From Saccharopolyspora rectivirgula DSM 43747 (lineage in GTDB: Bacteria; Actinomycetota; Actinomycetes; Mycobacteriales; Pseudonocardiaceae), in NCBI RefSeq assembly GCF_000497205.1, contig NZ_AYJW01000004.1:1-64000 (forward strand): 64,000 bases of DNA, read 5' to 3'. The notes below the pieces were generated by a model. The model was not told the origin of the DNA. It saw only the letters and a list, made by a program, of their open reading frames with translations, and searched no databases. The position numbers and the translations under genes are program-made. Positions within the stretch are counted from its first letter, which is position 1. Each line of letters opens with the position of its first letter. Positions 17,530 to 26,494 of the stretch are shown here, piece after piece.

Positions 17530-17692
17530 CTTGCTTCGCCTTTTTGGCCTTCTTCTTCTCTTTTTTCCGCGCCTTTTTGATCTCTTCGGCTTTGGCTTCC
17601 TTCAGCGCTTCCCGCAGCACCACGATCGGGCATTTCTTGCACGGCGGTTTCGACAGGCAGCACTTCTTCTTGACCTTGATGGTCTTGCCCAC
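17513..17692 (-). CDS. Small cysteine/lysine-rich protein, probably iron-regulated
   Basis: 59 residues from a GTG start (GGGGA 7 bases upstream); an in-frame TTG 8 codons earlier is possible but its AGGAG touches the codon. The N-terminus reads MGKTIKVKKKCCLSKPPCKKCPIVVL: four cysteines as CC-x5-C-x2-C, a possible zinc or iron-sulfur site. The second half is a lysine/alanine helix (about residues 28-55, KKAKKAK), maybe nucleic-acid binding. I recall similar short proteins in other actinobacteria but cannot name a function. A near-perfect iron box overlaps its predicted -10 region. Confidence 0.7.
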   Translation of the reverse strand: MGKTIKVKKKCCLSKPPCKKCPIVVLREALKEAKAEEIKKARKKEKKKAKKAKQATPTG

Positions 17693-17725
17693 GGCCAGTC
17701 CCCAACCAGACGGCAACTCCTGCGC

Positions 17726-17744
17726 TTAGGCTAGGCGAACCTAA
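17726..17744 (-). promoter_or_regulatory. IdeR/DmdR-type iron box
   Basis: TTAGGCTAGGCGAACCTAA matches 17 of 19 bases of the textbook iron box TTAGGTTAGGCTAACCTAA. On the minus strand a promoter can be read as TTGGCC (17757-17752), 18 bases, TAGCCT (17733-17728); the -10 lies inside the box, so iron-loaded repressor would block transcription. The downstream gene on that strand is the cysteine-rich small protein, 33 bases away. On the plus side the next gene, typA, is more than 330 bases off. Confidence 0.85.
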
Positions 17745-18078
17745 CTTGCGCGGCCAAGGGGTGGACGAACTCCCGAACGGTGATGTGCGCCGCAAACCAG
17801 GCCGATCCCGTCGCGAGCGGAACACCGCTCCCGGCCGGTTCGTTGCCGAAGCTGGCGGCCCCGCCCCCGTCCTGCCCGAGCCTTCCACCCGCAGCGCGCT
17901 GAACTGCTGGGACCGGCTCCGCCGACGGCACGCCCGCTGGCAGGCCACCGGCTTGCACTAGGCTGAACGAGTTGCGCGCCGCAGGCGACCCCCGCTTGGT
18001 GAACCGAACCGGAGCAGCGGCCAGCGGTCGGGCCGGCGAGCCGTCGCGCAAATCCAGAACCGAACCAGGAGTACTCGC
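17745..18078. other. Gene-free gap upstream of typA
   Basis: 334 bases. Short ORFs here lack structure and ribosome sites. An AGGAG 8 bases before the typA GTG is the only clear signal apart from the iron box at the left edge. Presumably holds the typA promoter and leader. Confidence 0.4.
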
Positions 18079-19995
18079 GTGCCTGCTACCAGCGCAACCG
18101 ACAGCACTCGGAACGATCTGCGGAACGTCGCCATCGTTGCGCACGTCGACCACGGCAAGACCACCCTGGTGGACGCCATGCTGCGGCAGTCCGGGGCGTT
18201 CTCCGAGCGCACCGATCCGGTCGACCGGGTGATGGACTCCAACGACCTGGAGCGGGAAAAGGGCATCACCATCCTGGCCAAGAACACCGCGATCCGGCGG
18301 GAGACCAGCAACGGTCCGGTGGTCATCAACGTGGTGGACACCCCCGGGCACGCGGACTTCGGCGGTGAGGTCGAGCGGGCCCTCTCCATGGTCGACGGGG
18401 TGCTGCTGCTGGTCGACGCCAGCGAAGGCCCGCTGCCGCAGACCCGCTTCGTCCTCCGCAAAGCTCTGGCCGCCCAACTGCCCGTGATCCTGGTCATCAA
18501 CAAGGTGGACCGGCCCGACGCGCGCTGCGCCGAAGTGGTCGACGAAACCCAGGACCTGCTGCTGGAGCTGGCCGCCGAACTGGACGCCGAAACTTCCGTG
18601 GACACCGAGGCCGTCCTGGACCTGCCGGTGGTCTACGCCTCCGCTCGAGCCGGGCGCGCCAGCCTGGCCCGCCCCGCCGACGGCGAACTGCCCGCCGAAG
18701 AGGACCTGAGCGCCCTGTTCGACGTGCTGCTCAAGCACGTCCCCGCGCCGGTCGGCGACCCGCAGGCGCCCCTGCAGGCCCTGGTCACCAACCTGGACGC
18801 CTCCTCCTTCCTGGGTCGGATCGCGCTGTGCCGCATCCACTCCGGCACCTTGCGCAAGGGCCAGACCGTCGGCTGGTGCCGCGCAGACGGGACCGTGGAG
18901 AAGGTGCGGCTCACCGAGCTGCTGATGACCGAGAACCTCGACCGGGTTCCGGTGGCCGAAGCGAGCGCCGGGGACCTCGTGGCCATCGCCGGCATCCCGG
19001 ACATCACCATCGGCGACACGCTCGCCGACCCCGAGGACCCGAAGCCGCTGCCCCGGATCACCGTCGACGACCCGGCCATCTCCATGACCATCGGGGTCAA
19101 CACCTCCCCGCTCACCGGGCGCAACGGCGGGACCAAGCTCACCGCGCGCCTGGTCAAGAACCGCCTGGACCAGGAACTGGTGGGCAACGTGAGCATGCGG
19201 GTGCTGCCCACCGACAAACCCGACGCCTGGGAGGTCCAGGGCCGCGGCGAGCTGGCGTTGGCGGTGCTGGTGGAAACCATGCGCCGCGAGGGCTTCGAGC
19301 TCACCGTCGGAAAACCGCAGGTCGTCACGAAGACCATCGACGGCAAGCTCTGCGAGCCGTTCGAGCGGCTCACCATCGACGTCCCGGAAGAGCACCTGGG
19401 GGCGGTCACCCAGCTGATGGCGGCCCGCAAGGGGCGGATGGAAACCATGGACGGGCACGGCACCGGCCGCATCAAGCTGGAGTACGTGGTGCCCGCGCGC
19501 GGGCTGATCGGCTTCCGCACCGAGTTCCTCACCGAAACCCGGGGCACCGGCATCGCCCACCAGGTCTTCGAGGGCTACTTCCCGTGGGCCGGGGAGCTGC
19601 GCACCCGGCACACCGGTTCGCTGGTCGCCGACCGGGCCGGCAGCGCCACCACCTACGCGCTGCTGCAGCTGGCCGACCGGGGCACCTTCTTCGTGGAACC
19701 GGGTGACGACGTCTACGAGGGCATGGTGGTCGGGGAGAACCCCCGCGCCGAAGACCTCGACATCAACATCACCAAGGAGAAGAAGCTCACCAACATGCGC
19801 TCCTCGACCGCCGAAGAGCTGGAGCGGCTGGCCCGCCCCCGCAAACTGGCGCTGGAGGAGGCGCTGGAGTTCTGCTCGGCCGACGAGTGCGTCGAGGTCG
19901 GTCCGGACGCGCTCCGGGTGCGGAAGGTGATCCTGGACAGCGCGACCCGGGCGCGGGAGCGGGCCCGGGCCAAGGCTCGGAACAACAACAACTGA
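18079..19995 (+). CDS. typA: Translational GTPase TypA/BipA
   Basis: 638 residues, typical. Ribosome-associated GTPase of the elongation factor family involved in 50S assembly and stress responses. G1 AHVDHGKTTLVDAML at about 19-33, effector region EREKGITI, G3 DTPGHADFGGEVERAL, G4 NKVDRPDA, then EF-G-like domains II, III and V and a TypA-specific end (ELERLARPRKLALEEALEF). GTG start with a good AGGAG. The mycobacterial counterpart (Rv1165) has the same neighbours on the right. Confidence 0.96.
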   Translation: MPATSATDSTRNDLRNVAIVAHVDHGKTTLVDAMLRQSGAFSERTDPVDRVMDSNDLEREKGITILAKNTAIRRETSNGPVVINVVDTPGHADFGGEVERALSMVDGVLLLVDASEGPLPQTRFVLRKALAAQLPVILVINKVDRPDARCAEVVDETQDLLLELAAELDAETSVDTEAVLDLPVVYASARAGRASLARPADGELPAEEDLSALFDVLLKHVPAPVGDPQAPLQALVTNLDASSFLGRIALCRIHSGTLRKGQTVGWCRADGTVEKVRLTELLMTENLDRVPVAEASAGDLVAIAGIPDITIGDTLADPEDPKPLPRITVDDPAISMTIGVNTSPLTGRNGGTKLTARLVKNRLDQELVGNVSMRVLPTDKPDAWEVQGRGELALAVLVETMRREGFELTVGKPQVVTKTIDGKLCEPFERLTIDVPEEHLGAVTQLMAARKGRMETMDGHGTGRIKLEYVVPARGLIGFRTEFLTETRGTGIAHQVFEGYFPWAGELRTRHTGSLVADRAGSATTYALLQLADRGTFFVEPGDDVYEGMVVGENPRAEDLDINITKEKKLTNMRSSTAEELERLARPRKLALEEALEFCSADECVEVGPDALRVRKVILDSATRARERARAKARNNNN

Positions 19996-20192
19996 CCTGC
20001 GGTTTTCGGTCACCGGTTCGTTCGCCGGGAAGAAATTGCGGCGAACTCCGGACCCGCGGGGGCGCTGGCGGGAACAATGAGCACCGCGCACCCCGGTATT
20101 GATCGCGACGCCGGGGCGGGAATCATGGGTGGTCCGGTACCTGGCGTGTCGCGCTGCGGGGGGCGCGGTGACTCGAGAGGGGAGGAATCGGC

Positions 20193-21941
20193 GTGTCCCA
20201 GGGGCGGCGTGGCCCGTTGGCCGGGATCTCCCTGCTGGCGGTGCTTGCCAGCCTGGCAGCGGCGTGCACGAACGCACCCCCGCCGCCGGTCGTGGAGGAG
20301 AAGCCGCCGCAGACTTCGCCGAGCGAGCCGCCGGACAGGCAGATGCCCATCGAAGTGGTGGTGGGCGTTGACGAGCTGGACAGCGGGTTCAACCCGCACA
20401 GCCTGGCCGACCTCTCCCCGGCGACCTCGGCGCTGGCCGACCTGATGCTGCCGTCGGTGTTCCGGCCGGCCGAGGACGGAACGCTGCAACTGGACACCAC
20501 CCTCATGGAGTCCGCGGAGGTGGTCCCGGACGCGGAGAAGTTCACCGTCCGCTACCGGATCCGCCGGGAGGCCAACTGGTCCGACGGGGCCCCGATCGCG
20601 GCCGAGGACTTCGTGTACCTGTGGCAGCAGCTGCGCTCCCAACCCGGTGTGGTCGCCCCGGCCGGCTACCAGTTGATCGAGGACGTCGCCTCCCGGCAGG
20701 GCGGCAAGACCGTCGAGGTGACCTTCGCCGAGCCGTTCCCCGCCTGGCGGACCCTGTTCAACGACCTGCTGCCGGCCCACCTGCTGCGGGACGCGCCGCG
20801 GGACTGGGCGAACGCGCTCGACCGCGGGTACCCGGCCTCGGGCGGCCCGTTCGCGATCCGGCACGTGGACCTGGACCGCGGGGAGATCATGCTGGAGCGC
20901 AACGACCGCTACTGGGGCGAACCAGCCCGCTCGGACCTGCTGGTGCTGCGGAAGGTCGACAAGTCCCACCAGGTCAACGCGTTGCGCAGCGGCGACACGC
21001 ACGTGGCGGTGCTGAACGCCGACGAGGACACCATGAACATGCTCCGCCAGCTGGGCGACACCGCGCAGTTGATGACCGTTCCGCGGCCGGTGACCACGCA
21101 ACTGCTGCTGCGCCCGGACAGCCGGTCGCTGTCGGAGACCGCGGTCCGCCGAGCCGTGCTGGCGGCCCTGGACCGCGACGCCCTGGTCGAGGCGGGCACC
21201 GGTGGCGGGCCGGGCAGCGACATGCCCGCCCACGCCCAGGTGCTGGCCCCCTCCGAACCCGGCTACACCTCGACCGAACCGCCCGGGGCGGTGCCGAAGG
21301 AGCCGGACCCCGAGGCGGTGCAGCGCCTGCTGGAGGAAGCCGGCTACCGGCACGAAGCCGGGGCCTGGATGCGGGACGGCCATCCGCTGAACCTGGTGAT
21401 CGCCGCTCCGTTCGAGAACGGGGCCTACATCAGGATCGCCGAGGCCGCGGCGCGGCAGCTGCGGGAACAGGGCATCCAAGCCACCGTGATCACCCCGACC
21501 GGCGATCAGCTGTTCGGGGAGATGCTGGCGACCTCTCCGCGCTCGCCGGACTCCGGCAGTACCGGTTCGGTGGACTTGGCGGTGGCACCTCGCCCCGCCA
21601 CCGGTGATCCGGCGGTCACCATGGCCAGCTTGTACGGGTGCCCGGGGGCGGTGCAGGACACCGAGCAGCCCTTCCCGCACCGGGCGGCTGGTTTCTGCGA
21701 CGAGCTCGTGCAACCCACCATCGACGCCGCGGTCAGCGGCAAGATCCCGTTCGACGAGGCCGCCGAGCAGGTCGAGGCCCAGCTGTGGGAGCAGGCCATC
21801 GCCCTGCCCCTGTACCAGCAGGCGCCGGTCTACGTGGTGGGGCAGGACGTGCAGGGGGTCGACCGCGGCAGCGGGTTCGCCGGACCGTTCTCCACCGCGG
21901 CGCGCTGGCTGGGCACCCCCGCCGATCGCGACGGGTGGTGA
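20193..21941 (+). CDS. LpqW-like family 5 substrate-binding lipoprotein
   Basis: 582 residues. Signal peptide with lipobox LAAAC (C25), a proline linker, then a peptide/nickel-type (SBP_bac_5) fold: IRREANWSDGAPIAAEDFVYLWQQL, GGPFAIRHVDLDRGEIMLERNDRYWG, RRAVLAALDRDALVEAG. No permease or ATPase genes are adjacent. Position between typA and mshB matches LpqW of mycobacteria (Rv1166), which regulates phosphatidylinositol mannoside/lipoarabinomannan synthesis rather than import; that role here is inference by position. An ordinary peptide-binding protein is the alternative. Confidence 0.75.
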   Translation: MSQGRRGPLAGISLLAVLASLAAACTNAPPPPVVEEKPPQTSPSEPPDRQMPIEVVVGVDELDSGFNPHSLADLSPATSALADLMLPSVFRPAEDGTLQLDTTLMESAEVVPDAEKFTVRYRIRREANWSDGAPIAAEDFVYLWQQLRSQPGVVAPAGYQLIEDVASRQGGKTVEVTFAEPFPAWRTLFNDLLPAHLLRDAPRDWANALDRGYPASGGPFAIRHVDLDRGEIMLERNDRYWGEPARSDLLVLRKVDKSHQVNALRSGDTHVAVLNADEDTMNMLRQLGDTAQLMTVPRPVTTQLLLRPDSRSLSETAVRRAVLAALDRDALVEAGTGGGPGSDMPAHAQVLAPSEPGYTSTEPPGAVPKEPDPEAVQRLLEEAGYRHEAGAWMRDGHPLNLVIAAPFENGAYIRIAEAAARQLREQGIQATVITPTGDQLFGEMLATSPRSPDSGSTGSVDLAVAPRPATGDPAVTMASLYGCPGAVQDTEQPFPHRAAGFCDELVQPTIDAAVSGKIPFDEAAEQVEAQLWEQAIALPLYQQAPVYVVGQDVQGVDRGSGFAGPFSTAARWLGTPADRDGW

Positions 21942-22044
21942 TCCCGAGGCCGGGAGCACCGGGAGGAACCACCTCTCGAGGGCTCCGTCGAGCAATCCGG
22001 CTACCGTGCGCGAGCGCGCGGAGCTCGCGGATTAGGCTGGACTG

Positions 22045-22953
22045 GTGACGCTGACGGCTCCACCGCGGTTGTTGCTGGTACACGCACACCCCGACGACGA
22101 GACGCTTTGGACTGGCGGAACGATCGCCCGGTACGCCGAGCGGGGCGTTCAGGTCGTGGTGGTGACCTGCACGCTCGGCGAAGAAGGCGAAGTCATCCCG
22201 GAGAGCTTGCGCGGCCTGGCCGTGGACGAAGCCGACCAGCTCGGCGGCTACCGGGTCGGTGAGCTGCGGGCGGCCTGCACCGCGCTTCGGGTCACCGATC
22301 AGCGGTTCCTCGGCGGCATCGGGCGCTGGCGGGATTCCGGGATGCTGTGGGAACGCCCCGGGACGGCCGGGGCCCGTCCGGACGCGCATCCGCGGGCGTT
22401 CGCGGTGGGTGACCGCGAGCAGCAGACCAGCGCGCTGGAAGACGTGCTGCGGGAAGTGAAACCGCAGGTGGTGGTGACCTACGCGGAGGACGGCGGCTAC
22501 GGGCACCCGGACCACGTGCGCGCCCACGAGATCACCGTGGCCGCGGTCGAGCGGGTCCCGGAGGTGCAGCGGCTGTTCTACGCGGTGCAGTCCCGGGCGG
22601 CGGTGACGGCTGGCCTGGCCCGCCTGGCCGAGGTGGAAGAGCTCCCGTTCGACCTGCCGAGCCCGGACGAGGTCGCCAGCGTCGACGACGACTCGATCAC
22701 CACCGAGATCGACATCTCCGGGCAGCTGCCCGCCAAGATCAGCGCGATGCGCGCGCACGGCACGCAGATCAAGGTGTGGCTCGACCGGTGGAACAACGGG
22801 GACGGCATCGCCGCGTACGCCCTGTCCAACGGGATCGCCCAGCCGGTCGTGGACACCGAGCACTTCGTGCTGGCGAGCGGGGATCCGGACGGCTGCGCCA
22901 ACGACCTGTTCGGCGGTCTCGGCCCGATCGGCGAATCGGTGGGGAACCGGTGA
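22045..22953 (+). CDS. mshB: Mycothiol biosynthesis deacetylase MshB
   Basis: 302 residues. Zinc deacetylase that removes acetyl from GlcNAc-inositol in mycothiol synthesis. LmbE-type motif HAHPDDE at 13-19 (zinc ligands H15, D18) and GGYGHPDHVRAHE (third ligand and catalytic region). TAGGCT at 22033-22038 ends 6 bases before the GTG: leaderless start. The stop overlaps the next gene's GTG (GTGA). The related amidase Mca is usually shorter, about 290, and differs in the tail; synteny with Rv1170 favours MshB. Confidence 0.92.
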   Translation: MTLTAPPRLLLVHAHPDDETLWTGGTIARYAERGVQVVVVTCTLGEEGEVIPESLRGLAVDEADQLGGYRVGELRAACTALRVTDQRFLGGIGRWRDSGMLWERPGTAGARPDAHPRAFAVGDREQQTSALEDVLREVKPQVVVTYAEDGGYGHPDHVRAHEITVAAVERVPEVQRLFYAVQSRAAVTAGLARLAEVEELPFDLPSPDEVASVDDDSITTEIDISGQLPAKISAMRAHGTQIKVWLDRWNNGDGIAAYALSNGIAQPVVDTEHFVLASGDPDGCANDLFGGLGPIGESVGNR

Positions 22954-23309
22954 TCGATCGCATCGTTCTCGGCTTGCTGGTGCTGGACGCCTTCCTGCTG
23001 GCGATCATCGAGCTGATGTTCCTGCCGTCCTACATCGGCACGGTGCAGTTCCCGGTGACCGCTGCGATCGCGGCGGTGACCACGCCGCTGCTGGTCGCCG
23101 AGGCCGCCCGGATCTCGCCCCGGCGGCGGGTGGCGGCGGCGCCGCTGGTGGTGTGGTTCGCCACCGTCTTCGTGTTCGGCGTGCTCGGCCCCGGCGGTGA
23201 CATGGTGCTGCTGCCGACCGACTGGCGGACCCTGCTGCTGATCGGCGGAGGAGCGCTGCCCAGCGCCGCGATGATGGGCATCGTGCTGGGCAAGCAGGCC
23301 AAGCGGTGA
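22950..23309 (+). CDS. Small membrane protein coupled to mshB
   Basis: 119 residues with four predicted membrane segments (about 4-27, 33-52, 61-82, 92-113) separated by short loops such as RISPRRR. Starts with GTG overlapping the mshB stop, so translation is coupled. A protein of similar size follows mshB in mycobacteria (Rv1171 in my memory). No catalytic motif seen. Function unknown. Confidence 0.75.
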   Translation: MIDRIVLGLLVLDAFLLAIIELMFLPSYIGTVQFPVTAAIAAVTTPLLVAEAARISPRRRVAAAPLVVWFATVFVFGVLGPGGDMVLLPTDWRTLLLIGGGALPSAAMMGIVLGKQAKR

Positions 23310-23462
23310 GGGCAGCACCGGGACCTTGGGCCCGGGCCAGCTGACGAGGACCCGACGTCGTGCCGAGGTGGGAGGCGGGACTGGACGTGCTGGAGTGCTG
23401 ACCGATGAACGGGGCGCCCGGGGGCTGCGCTCGGGTCGGCCGGTTCCTGGTGGTCCTCGCCG

Positions 23463-23982
23463 GTGCGCCCCCGGTTCGGCGGTGCGGTCACCCCGCGGCC
23501 ACCGGTGCGCAACGCCCTGGGGCGCGGGGTCGAAGCCCCGGCCGTTCGGGGGCAGCTGATCGGCGAGGTGCTGCTGGGCCGGCGGCTGTCCGCGGAAACC
23601 GCGGTGGGGCTCGCCGAGGGGCTGGACGAGTCCGAGCACCGCCGCGGTGTGGCGAATTGCACGACTTCTCTGGGAAATCCATGCTGAACTGGACAAACGT
23701 CTGCAGGGGCGGTCCACCCACCAGGTGCTGGGCAACCTCCCGGTGGTCGGCGGTTACCTGGGAGAACGCTCCCCGCTGGGGGAAGTCGCCGAAGCGGGTT
23801 CTCGCTGGTTGCGCAGGCGTTGGCACTGGTTCGCGCCGTTCACCGCGGCGGCGTGGGATCGACCGGCTCCCGCGTTCTGGGACCTGTTACGGCTTCGGGG
23901 TGGGTGGAGAGATACTGTCAGCAATCGCGTCAGGAGATTCCTGGGCGCTTGGAACAAGCTTCTAGCAGGAGAGCAACCGTGA
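23463..23982 (+). pseudogene. Probably frameshifted, unrecognised gene before fdxA
   Basis: Two coherent pieces lie in different frames. The first (about 23500-23650) reads VRNALGRGVEAPAVRGQLIG ... LAEGLDESEHRRGV; the second (from the GTG at 23647) reads on smoothly as WRIARLLWEIHAELDKRLQGRSTHQVLGNLPVVGGYLGE and continues to 23982. Together they look like one helical protein broken by a frameshift near 23645, with no start or N-terminus visible. Alternatively the second piece alone is a 111-residue gene: it begins GTG and its stop overlaps the fdxA start (GTGA). I cannot name a family. Between 23310 and 23460 nothing gene-like is seen. Confidence 0.35.
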
Positions 23983-24299
23983 CCTACGTGATCGCCGAGC
24001 CCTGCGTCGACGTTCTCGACAAGGCATGCATCGAGGAATGCCCTGTCGACTGCATCTACGAGGGCGGGCGGATGCTCTACATCCACCCCGATGAGTGCGT
24101 TGACTGCGGTGCCTGCGAGCCGGTTTGCCCGGTGGAGGCCATCTACTACGAGGACGACGTGCCGGAGGAGTGGACCGCCTACATCAAGGCGAACGCGGAC
24201 TTCTTCGAGGACCTGGGCTCTCCGGGCGGTGCGGCCAAGGTGGGCAAGGTCAACAAGGACGTCGAGCCCATCACGAGCCTTCCCCCGCAGGGCGAATGA
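23979..24299 (+). CDS. fdxA: Seven-iron ferredoxin
   Basis: 106 residues. Cysteines at 9, 17, 21, 25 and 40, 43, 46, 50 give the 3Fe-4S plus 4Fe-4S pattern of FdxA/FdxC (CVDVLDKACIEECPVDC and CVDCGACEPVC). Low-potential electron carrier. AGGAG stands 7-8 bases before the GTG; a -10-like TACTGT at 23913-23918 could give it its own transcript. The stop overlaps the aminotransferase start as ATGA. The pair ferredoxin-aminotransferase is conserved in mycobacteria (Rv1177-Rv1178). Confidence 0.95.
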   Translation: MTYVIAEPCVDVLDKACIEECPVDCIYEGGRMLYIHPDECVDCGACEPVCPVEAIYYEDDVPEEWTAYIKANADFFEDLGSPGGAAKVGKVNKDVEPITSLPPQGE

Positions 24300-25423
24300 G
24301 CCAGGTGACGACCGGCCCGGGCGCGGACCCGTCCGACGCCCGAGGCCCGCAGCTGCCCGCTTTCCCGTGGGATTCGCTGGCGAAGCACACCGCTGTCGCC
24401 AAGGAGCACCCGGACGGGGTCGTCGACCTGTCGGTGGGCACCCCGGTCGACCCGGTGCCGGCGACGTTGCAGGAAGCGCTGAGCGCAGCCGCTGAAGCCC
24501 CCGGCTACCCGGCCACGCACGGCACTCCGGAGCTGCGGGCGGCAGCGGTCGCAGCGCTGGAGCGGCGCTACGGCGTGACCGGTGTGCAGCCGGACGCGGT
24601 GCTGCCGACCATCGGCTCGAAGGAGCTGGTCGCCTGGCTGCCCACACTGCTCGGGGTGCGACCGGGCGAGGTCGTGGCCATCCCCGAGCTGGCGTACCCC
24701 ACCTACGAGGTGGGGGCGAAGCTGGTGGGCGCGGAAGTCGTCCGGCTGGCCCCCGGCCAGGCGCCGCCGGCGGGAACCGCGCTGGTGTGGCTCAACTCGC
24801 CGTCGAACCCCACCGGGCGGGTGCTGGACGCCCAGCAGCTGCGGGAGAGCGTGCAGGCGGCCCGGGAAGTCGGCGCGATCGTCGCTTCGGACGAGTGCTA
24901 CCTGTCGTTGGGTTGGGAAGCCGAGCCGGTTTCGGTGCTGCACCCCGCGGTGACCGATGACCCCACCGGGGTCCTCGCGGTGCACTCGCTGTCGAAGTCG
25001 TCGAACTTGGCCGGCTACCGCGCTGGTTTCATCACCGGCGACCCGGTGCTGGTGCGGCGGCTGCTGGAGCTGCGCAAGCACGCCGGCATGATCGTGCCGC
25101 GCCCGGTCCAGGTGGCGATGACCGCCGCGCTGGAGGACGACGAGCACGTCCGCGCCCAACGCGAGCTGTACGCGCAGCGCCGGGCGGTGCTGCGGCCCGC
25201 GCTGGAGGACGCCGGTTTCCGGATCGAGCACTCCCAGGCCGGGCTGTACCTGTGGGCCACGCGCGGCGAGGACGCCTGGCAGACCCTGGACTGGCTGGCC
25301 CAACGGGGGATCCTGGTGGCGCCCGGCACGTTCTACGGGCCCGGTGGCGCCCAGCACGTCCGGATTTCCCTGACCGCTTCGGACGAGCGGATCACCGCCG
25401 CGGCCAAACGCCTGGTCAGTTGA
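24296..25423 (+). CDS. dapC: PLP aminotransferase, succinyldiaminopimelate transaminase type (DapC-like)
   Basis: 375 residues, fold-type I class I/II aminotransferase. Motifs: DLSVGTPVDPVP, GYPATHGTPELRAA, PSNPTGRVL, SDECYLSLGW, and the PLP lysine in SLSKSSNLAGYRAGF. It should make N-succinyl-diaminopimelate in the lysine/cell-wall pathway; dapD and dapE lie within 4 kb, supporting this. Some actinobacteria carry two such enzymes, so the exact substrate is inferred. ATG overlaps the fdxA stop. Confidence 0.85.
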   Translation: MSQVTTGPGADPSDARGPQLPAFPWDSLAKHTAVAKEHPDGVVDLSVGTPVDPVPATLQEALSAAAEAPGYPATHGTPELRAAAVAALERRYGVTGVQPDAVLPTIGSKELVAWLPTLLGVRPGEVVAIPELAYPTYEVGAKLVGAEVVRLAPGQAPPAGTALVWLNSPSNPTGRVLDAQQLRESVQAAREVGAIVASDECYLSLGWEAEPVSVLHPAVTDDPTGVLAVHSLSKSSNLAGYRAGFITGDPVLVRRLLELRKHAGMIVPRPVQVAMTAALEDDEHVRAQRELYAQRRAVLRPALEDAGFRIEHSQAGLYLWATRGEDAWQTLDWLAQRGILVAPGTFYGPGGAQHVRISLTASDERITAAAKRLVS

Positions 25424-25489
25424 GCGTTCCGCGTGGAGCGGGTCCGACCGGTTCGCGGTCGGGCCCGCTCCACCGGTTTTCGCGGCGGT

Positions 25490-26395
25490 TCACCCGCTGA
25501 TCCCGCACTCCTGGGCGGCAGCCAGCAGCTCCCGCCACTTGCCGGGCCAAGCCGCCCGGCATCGCCGGCGGCGCTGTTCCTCCGCACCGGCCAACAGCTC
25601 GGCGGCGGAGGCGGTGTCCGTTCCCGGGGCGTCGGCGAGCAGCTGCCGCACGCGGTCCCGGGCCACGCAGGCGTCCTGGTGGTCGCCCAGCACGGTCTGC
25701 AGCTGTTTGGCCGCCCGCACCAGTTCTCCCAGCTGCACGTCGGGGGCTTGGTCGGCGAGTTCGGCGGTGTAGCGCAACTGCTTGGTGCGGATCCGCACCC
25801 GGTGCAGCTCGGCGTCGGTGGGTTCGGTGCCCAACCCGGTGGCTGCTGCGCGCAGCTCGGCGAACTGCGCGTCGACCAGTTCCCGCAGCGGTTCGGCCGC
25901 GCCGCGCTCCGGGGGGCGCGGGGCGGTGCGGACCTGCTCGGTGGCGAGCAACAACCGCCGGTACCGGGCGCTGTCCAAGGTGGTGAGCAGTCGTTCCCGG
26001 GCGCGGTCGCGTTCGGCCCGCAGCTCGGTCAACAACTGGTCAGCGGCGGCCCGCTCGGCCGCTGGCAGTTCGGTGCTGCTCTGCTGCAGCCGCTCGAGCA
26101 GCACGTCGAGGTCCCGCACCGCGCCCAGCGCGCGGCCCAACCAGCCGAGTTCTGCCCGCAGCGGCTCGGACCAGGACGTGTCGAGGAGCGAGCGGCCGGC
26201 TTTCAGCAGGGCGCGCATGCGGCGCACCGCCACCCGCATGTGGTGCAGTTCCTCGGGGTCTTCGCCCCGGCGGGTGCCGGGTTCGTGGGTGATCAGCGCG
26301 TGCCGCCAGTGCTCCAGCGAAGCGCGGAGGCGGGTGGTGGCGGGCAGTGGTCCCAGAGGTGAACCGGCGGCTCCGGAGTTCTGGTCGCAGGCCAC
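25490..26395 (-). CDS. CHAD domain protein
   Basis: 301 residues, all helical. Conserved histidines and arginines of CHAD are present in two halves: LHHMRVAVRRMRALLKAGRSL near the N-terminus and LHRVRIRTKQLRYTAEL later, with KQLQTVLGDHQDACVA. CHAD domains bind polyphosphate (family knowledge). No CYTH domain is attached. On the minus strand TACAAT (26406-26401) ends 5 bases before this GTG, suggesting a leaderless start; an in-frame TTG just before it is less likely. Convergent with the dapC-like gene. Confidence 0.85.
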   Translation of the reverse strand: MACDQNSGAAGSPLGPLPATTRLRASLEHWRHALITHEPGTRRGEDPEELHHMRVAVRRMRALLKAGRSLLDTSWSEPLRAELGWLGRALGAVRDLDVLLERLQQSSTELPAAERAAADQLLTELRAERDRARERLLTTLDSARYRRLLLATEQVRTAPRPPERGAAEPLRELVDAQFAELRAAATGLGTEPTDAELHRVRIRTKQLRYTAELADQAPDVQLGELVRAAKQLQTVLGDHQDACVARDRVRQLLADAPGTDTASAAELLAGAEEQRRRRCRAAWPGKWRELLAAAQECGISG

Positions 26396-26446
26396 CAAGA
26401 ATTGTAAAAACGCCGGTCAGCGGCGCGCTCGTCGCAGGAGGAGCGA

Positions 26447-26477
26447 CGCGCCCCCGCGGGCGAGCCGCGGGGGCGCG
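26447..26477 (-). terminator. Strong stem-loop after dapD
   Basis: CGCGCCCCCGCGG (26447-26459) pairs with CCGCGGGGGCGCG (26465-26477): 13 perfect pairs around a 5-base loop, 17 bases after the dapD stop on the minus strand. It would also separate dapD from the CHAD gene downstream. Confidence 0.7.
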
Positions 26478-26494
26478 GGAGAACGCGGGGGCGC

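Noticed and set aside
17746-17961. 71-codon plus-strand ORF just after the iron box
   Set aside because: No ribosome site, low-complexity arginine/proline sequence; the box fits the minus-strand promoter better.
17731-20277. 848-codon minus-strand ORF across typA
   Set aside because: Antisense shadow of typA; no motifs, would also run over the iron box.
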